Shown in pieces: positions 14,416 through 14,480 of a DNA stretch of 14,480 nucleotides. Each line of letters starts with the position of its first letter. The first letter of the stretch is position 1. The notes beneath the pieces are model-generated. The model ran no database searches. It worked only from the letters and a program-made list of their open reading frames with translations, and was not told where the DNA came from. Origin of the DNA: Sphingobium sp. (lineage in GTDB: Bacteria > Pseudomonadota > Alphaproteobacteria > Sphingomonadales > Sphingomonadaceae); contig JASBTC010000338.1 of NCBI GenBank assembly GCA_030148625.1, positions 1 through 14,480 of the forward strand, given 5' to 3'. The translations under genes and the position numbers were made by a program.

Positions 14416-14480
14416 GATTGATGAGGCCGTGATTGCATTGCCACACCCATCTCCGTTTGCTTCGAGCGCAGGTTCGAGCT
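14412..14480 (-). CDS. C-terminus of an upstream gene of the minus operon (partial, tentative)
   Basis: A minus-strand frame is open from the right edge and ends with TGA at 14412-14414. Its last residues read SSNLRSKQTEMGVAMQSRPH, then QS and stop. Two facts support a real gene end: its stop overlaps the DUF885 start as ATGA, the junction style used throughout this operon, and the DUF885 start has no ribosome binding site of its own. Only 22 residues are visible and I recognise no family. The rival reading is that this is a 5' leader and the operon promoter lies just here. Confidence 0.42.
   Translation of the reverse strand, partial: SSNLRSKQTEMGVAMQSRPHQS

Noticed and set aside
14412..14450. 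A 12-codon leader-peptide gene (ATG at 14450) upstream of the first DUF885 gene
   Set aside because: The same frame is open further back to the window edge, and the GGAG before the ATG touches it directly. The end of a larger upstream gene explains it better.

Overview
The window looks like chromosomal DNA of a GC-rich alphaproteobacterium, most likely a member of the Sphingomonadales. This rests on recall, not on a search: the strong GC bias at third codon positions, the protein style (Tat-exported DUF885 and M19 hydrolases), and dispersed hairpin repeats of a type I associate with sphingomonads. I see no tRNA, rRNA, CRISPR array, transposase or phage gene.

Left half, plus strand (129-6827): a six-gene operon with almost no spacing. 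It encodes a fold-type I aminotransferase, a complete polyamine-type (PotABCD-like) ABC importer (ATPase, lipoprotein binding protein, two permeases) and a MalY/PatB-type PLP enzyme. Every junction is a TGATG or ATGA overlap or a 4-nt gap, so the genes are probably translationally coupled. A divergent gene with a strong ribosome binding site starts at 56 and leaves the window on the minus strand.

Middle (6828-7156): the two operons converge on a gene-free stretch. It holds two 67-nt copies of one hairpin repeat in opposite orientation, and a short relic of another dispersed repeat. The two copies differ at 13 positions. All 13 lie in two hairpins, and every change in a paired position is compensated. 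Each operon runs into a sense-oriented copy just after its last stop codon.

Right half, minus strand (14480-7157): a second coupled operon. In transcription order it has the tail of an unidentified upstream gene, two tandem DUF885 proteins, an imidazolonepropionase/prolidase-like amidohydrolase, an M1-like gluzincin metallopeptidase, and an M19 (membrane dipeptidase) family protein with a degenerate metal site. All five complete proteins carry Tat or Sec export signals, so this is a set of exported peptidase-like hydrolases.

Taken together (inference): the minus operon could dismantle a peptide or amino-acid conjugate in the periplasm. The plus operon could import a cationic or amino-containing compound and process it with two PLP enzymes in the cytoplasm. 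The sequence does not identify the substrate, and a functional link between the operons rests only on adjacency and plausible chemistry.
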